Origin: GCA-2687515 sp963582805
GTDB lineage: Bacteria > Pseudomonadota > Alphaproteobacteria > Rhodospirillales > UBA2165
Length of the DNA: 25,386 nucleotides
Reading direction: 5' to 3'
Assembly: GCA_963582805.1 (NCBI GenBank)
Contig: CAUZTZ010000016.1
Span: forward strand, 1 to 25,386
A model generated the notes under the pieces. It made no database searches. It saw nothing but the letters and a program-made list of their open reading frames with translations, and had not been told where the DNA came from. Below are positions 24,002 to 25,386 of this stretch, piece by piece. Made by a program: the position numbers and the translations under genes. How positions within the stretch are numbered: position 1 is the stretch's first letter; each line of letters begins with the position of its first letter.

Positions 24002-24145
24002 CTAGCTCGCTAAAAGCGCATGGATTTGCCTGGATAGTTCCGCAGTCTGGAATGGCTTTTGGATGCGCGCGTGCTTGGGCTCATCGTTGCTGCTGCGCAA
24101 AATGTCATCCTCGGCATATCCGGTCATCACCAAGGGCGTCAGCCG
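24002..24145 (-). pseudogene. C-terminal fragment of a response-regulator receiver domain
   Basis: The last 47 codons before the TAG at 24002-24004 read T-P-L-V-M-T-G-Y-A-E-D-D, then A-R-I-Q-K-P-F-Q-T-A-E-L and Q-I-H-A-L-L. This is the beta4-alpha4-beta5-alpha5 end of a receiver domain (conserved T/S after the VM and K before PF). The first half, with the acidic pocket and phospho-acceptor Asp, is absent in all frames of the adjoining sequence. Upstream, the frame continues through unrelated low-quality residues overlapping the small gene at 24168-24461. It is therefore a truncated remnant, probably of a hybrid kinase or response regulator lost by deletion. An open frame extends to 24253 but that part looks non-homologous. 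Confidence 0.6.
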
Positions 24146-24167
24146 CAGCGGCGCCAAACGTAACCCG

Positions 24168-24461
24168 TCACGAGCGCGGCGGGGTGAGGGGCAGAAAACC
24201 CAAAAGGTCCCTGCCCGCCCGGGCGACATCGTAACGGCCATCACCGAGGTCATACTTGCCCCGGATCAGCGGCCACACGCCTTCGGCGATGACCTCGGAC
24301 GCCACCGGGATGGCAAGGCTCACATGGCGGCAGAAATCGCCGAGCAGGCCCTGGTCTTCCAGATCCACAAGAGCGTTGAACAGCCAAGCCTCATTTCCGG
24401 GCCTATCGTTGGTATCGGTCATATCTTTGAAATCGGACGCCGGGAGCAGAAATTCAAGCAT
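24168..24461 (-). CDS. Small protein of unknown function
   Basis: 97 residues, not recognised. It starts with a hydrophobic and acidic stretch, with a segment N-E-A-W-L-F-N-A-L-V-D-L-E-D-Q-G (about 24-39) that looks helical, and A-I-P-V-A-S-E-V-I-A-E-G-V-W-P-L (about 50-65). A second possible start (M-T-D-T-N) lies at 24422. No Shine-Dalgarno sequence is convincing at either. It begins 19 bases after the protease gene stops, so it is likely in the same transcript, and its 3' end abuts the receiver remnant. Reality is supported mainly by its location and lack of stops; it might itself be a truncated gene. Confidence 0.45.
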   Translation of the reverse strand: MLEFLLPASDFKDMTDTNDRPGNEAWLFNALVDLEDQGLLGDFCRHVSLAIPVASEVIAEGVWPLIRGKYDLGDGRYDVARAGRDLLGFLPLTPPRS

Positions 24462-24480
24462 AATCGGCCCAGGTCATGGA

Positions 24481-25386
24481 TCACTGGTGGCACTGCACCA
24501 TGAGGGTTTGCTTTTGAGCGATAGCGGCCAACGCTTTGGTGGATATTTTTTTATTGCGCGCCGCCCATTTTGACGGCAGCCCGCTGGCGGTCAGGAACTG
24601 GCGCACGGTCGACGCCTTGATGCCGAAATTTACATTTTCCGGGAGCGAGCCGATGGCCTTGGCGACCCGTAATTTGTTCAACTGAGCGATGACCACGCCG
24701 ACGATATTGCCGTTCTCGTCATAGATCGGGCCGCCGGAATTGCCGGCCTGCACGGCGGCGTCCATCTGAAACTGGCCGGCGTCATCGCCGATGCCGCGCA
24801 CCGAGGATACGATCCCCTTGGTGACCTTGACGCTGGAAGAAAATATATCGCCGTAGGGAAAGCCGCCGACCAGCACATCCTCGCCCAGCTCCACATCGCG
24901 GGCGCGCAACAGGCCGTGCGCGGCGAGCGGCATCACGCGGAGCCCCAATTTGCGGATCAGGGATTTGGCGCCCGCCGACGCGGTCTCCAGCGAGCGCAGC
25001 TTCAGCAACGCCAGATCGCTGCGCCGATCGCTGTTGATCAGGACCGCCGGCGTCTGATTATCGCCATTGTCACCCACGCTGATGCGCCGGCATTTGTCCA
25101 GAATATGGGCATTGGTGATCACATGGCCCAAGCCGGAAACAAAAAAGCCCGATCCCGAGCCGGCGACGCCGATGGATTTTCTTAGGCCGGGCGGCGCGGT
25201 CCGGGTGGCCGGCGGGCCTGAGCCATGGATCGGCCCGCCCACCACCGGCGGCACATCCTGGCGGCCACCGAGGGGCGGTCCCGGCCTGGCGGCGGCTGTT
25301 TTCGGAATTTGCGGCGCGGCCCGGTTGACGGCGGCGCCGTGCCCGCCTTTGGGCGCGCTGTGAATTGCTGCGATCTGCGCATTGGT
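24481..25386 (-). CDS. Trypsin-like serine protease (S1C/HtrA-like domain), N-terminus outside window
   Basis: The frame is open from the window edge (25386) to the TAA-type stop at 24481, giving 301 visible residues and an incomplete N-terminus. The first 60 visible residues are Ala/Pro/Gly-rich linker. The protease fold has all three catalytic residues: H94 in I-T-N-A-H-I-L, D124 in R-R-S-D-L-A-L-L-K and S217 in Q-A-G-N-S-G-G-P-I. N-S-G-G-P-I with the preceding V-Q-A is the HtrA/Deg-type serine motif. No PDZ domain follows; the last 60 residues are a short basic tail. This fits a trypsin-2/serine endoprotease with a separate N-terminal module, as in some tetratricopeptide- or Sel1-linked proteases. 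The small gene at 24461 follows it. Confidence 0.85.
   Translation of the reverse strand, partial: TNAQIAAIHSAPKGGHGAAVNRAAPQIPKTAAARPGPPLGGRQDVPPVVGGPIHGSGPPATRTAPPGLRKSIGVAGSGSGFFVSGLGHVITNAHILDKCRRISVGDNGDNQTPAVLINSDRRSDLALLKLRSLETASAGAKSLIRKLGLRVMPLAAHGLLRARDVELGEDVLVGGFPYGDIFSSSVKVTKGIVSSVRGIGDDAGQFQMDAAVQAGNSGGPIYDENGNIVGVVIAQLNKLRVAKAIGSLPENVNFGIKASTVRQFLTASGLPSKWAARNKKISTKALAAIAQKQTLMVQCHQ

Overview
The window looks like part of the chromosome of a high-GC alphaproteobacterium, probably a free-living marine or soil member of the Rhodospirillales or a neighbouring order. The evidence is the gene set: DUF1244, a FixJ/DctB-type two-component pair, a soluble DivJ/PleC-like PAS kinase, a complete TRAP transporter, a LigI-like amidohydrolase, a TupA protein and a two-TM coiled-coil protein with TipN-like architecture. 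No rRNA, tRNA, CRISPR array, insertion sequence or phage gene was seen. Genes are tightly packed and the longest gap is about 200 bases (1372-1575).

Layout. A partial membrane-anchored coiled-coil gene runs off the left edge (1-1371, minus), divergent from a DUF1244 gene (1576-1890). A gentisate-dioxygenase-like bicupin and a UbiX flavin prenyltransferase follow (1986-3686, plus). They converge on a sensor kinase and FixJ-type regulator (3698-6342, minus). A BON-domain lipid/envelope-type protein, a LigI-like hydrolase and an ABM mono-oxygenase-fold protein follow on the plus strand (6406-8236). Next come dctPQM of a TRAP transporter and an MFS transporter (8382-12691). On the minus strand are a ketopantoate-reductase-family enzyme and a multi-PAS kinase (12688-15799). 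A glycine-rich GRDP-like protein (15994-16839) is followed by a minus-strand pair, tupA then a 2-oxoglutarate/Fe(II) oxygenase (16885-18729). A MetE-like methyltransferase (18827-19987) converges on a minus-strand pair, DUF427 then a YtcJ-like amidohydrolase (20004-22153). A NodIJ-type ABC exporter (22244-23955), a receiver-domain fragment, a small unknown gene and a partial trypsin-like protease close the window.

How the genes may work together: the left half reads as catabolism and uptake of organic acids or aromatics. It has ring cleavage, a lactonase-type hydrolase, TRAP uptake, a sugar/acid-type MFS permease, and a Cache-domain sensor of the kind that detects carboxylates. This is inference from gene content and order; no substrate can be read from the sequence.

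The most notable observations are: (1) the DUF427 gene has an in-frame TGA exactly where the family carries a conserved Cys, with normal DUF427 sequence continuing for 63 codons after it; (2) the sensor kinase is frameshifted inside its ATP-binding G1 box at a run of four C (plus strand); (3) a 13-bp hairpin with a 3-nt loop lies in the first codons of dctQ; (4) an in-frame 36-bp-spaced duplication of the 3' end of the 2OG-oxygenase gene; (5) an orphan tupA. Items 1 and 2 could also be sequencing or assembly errors.
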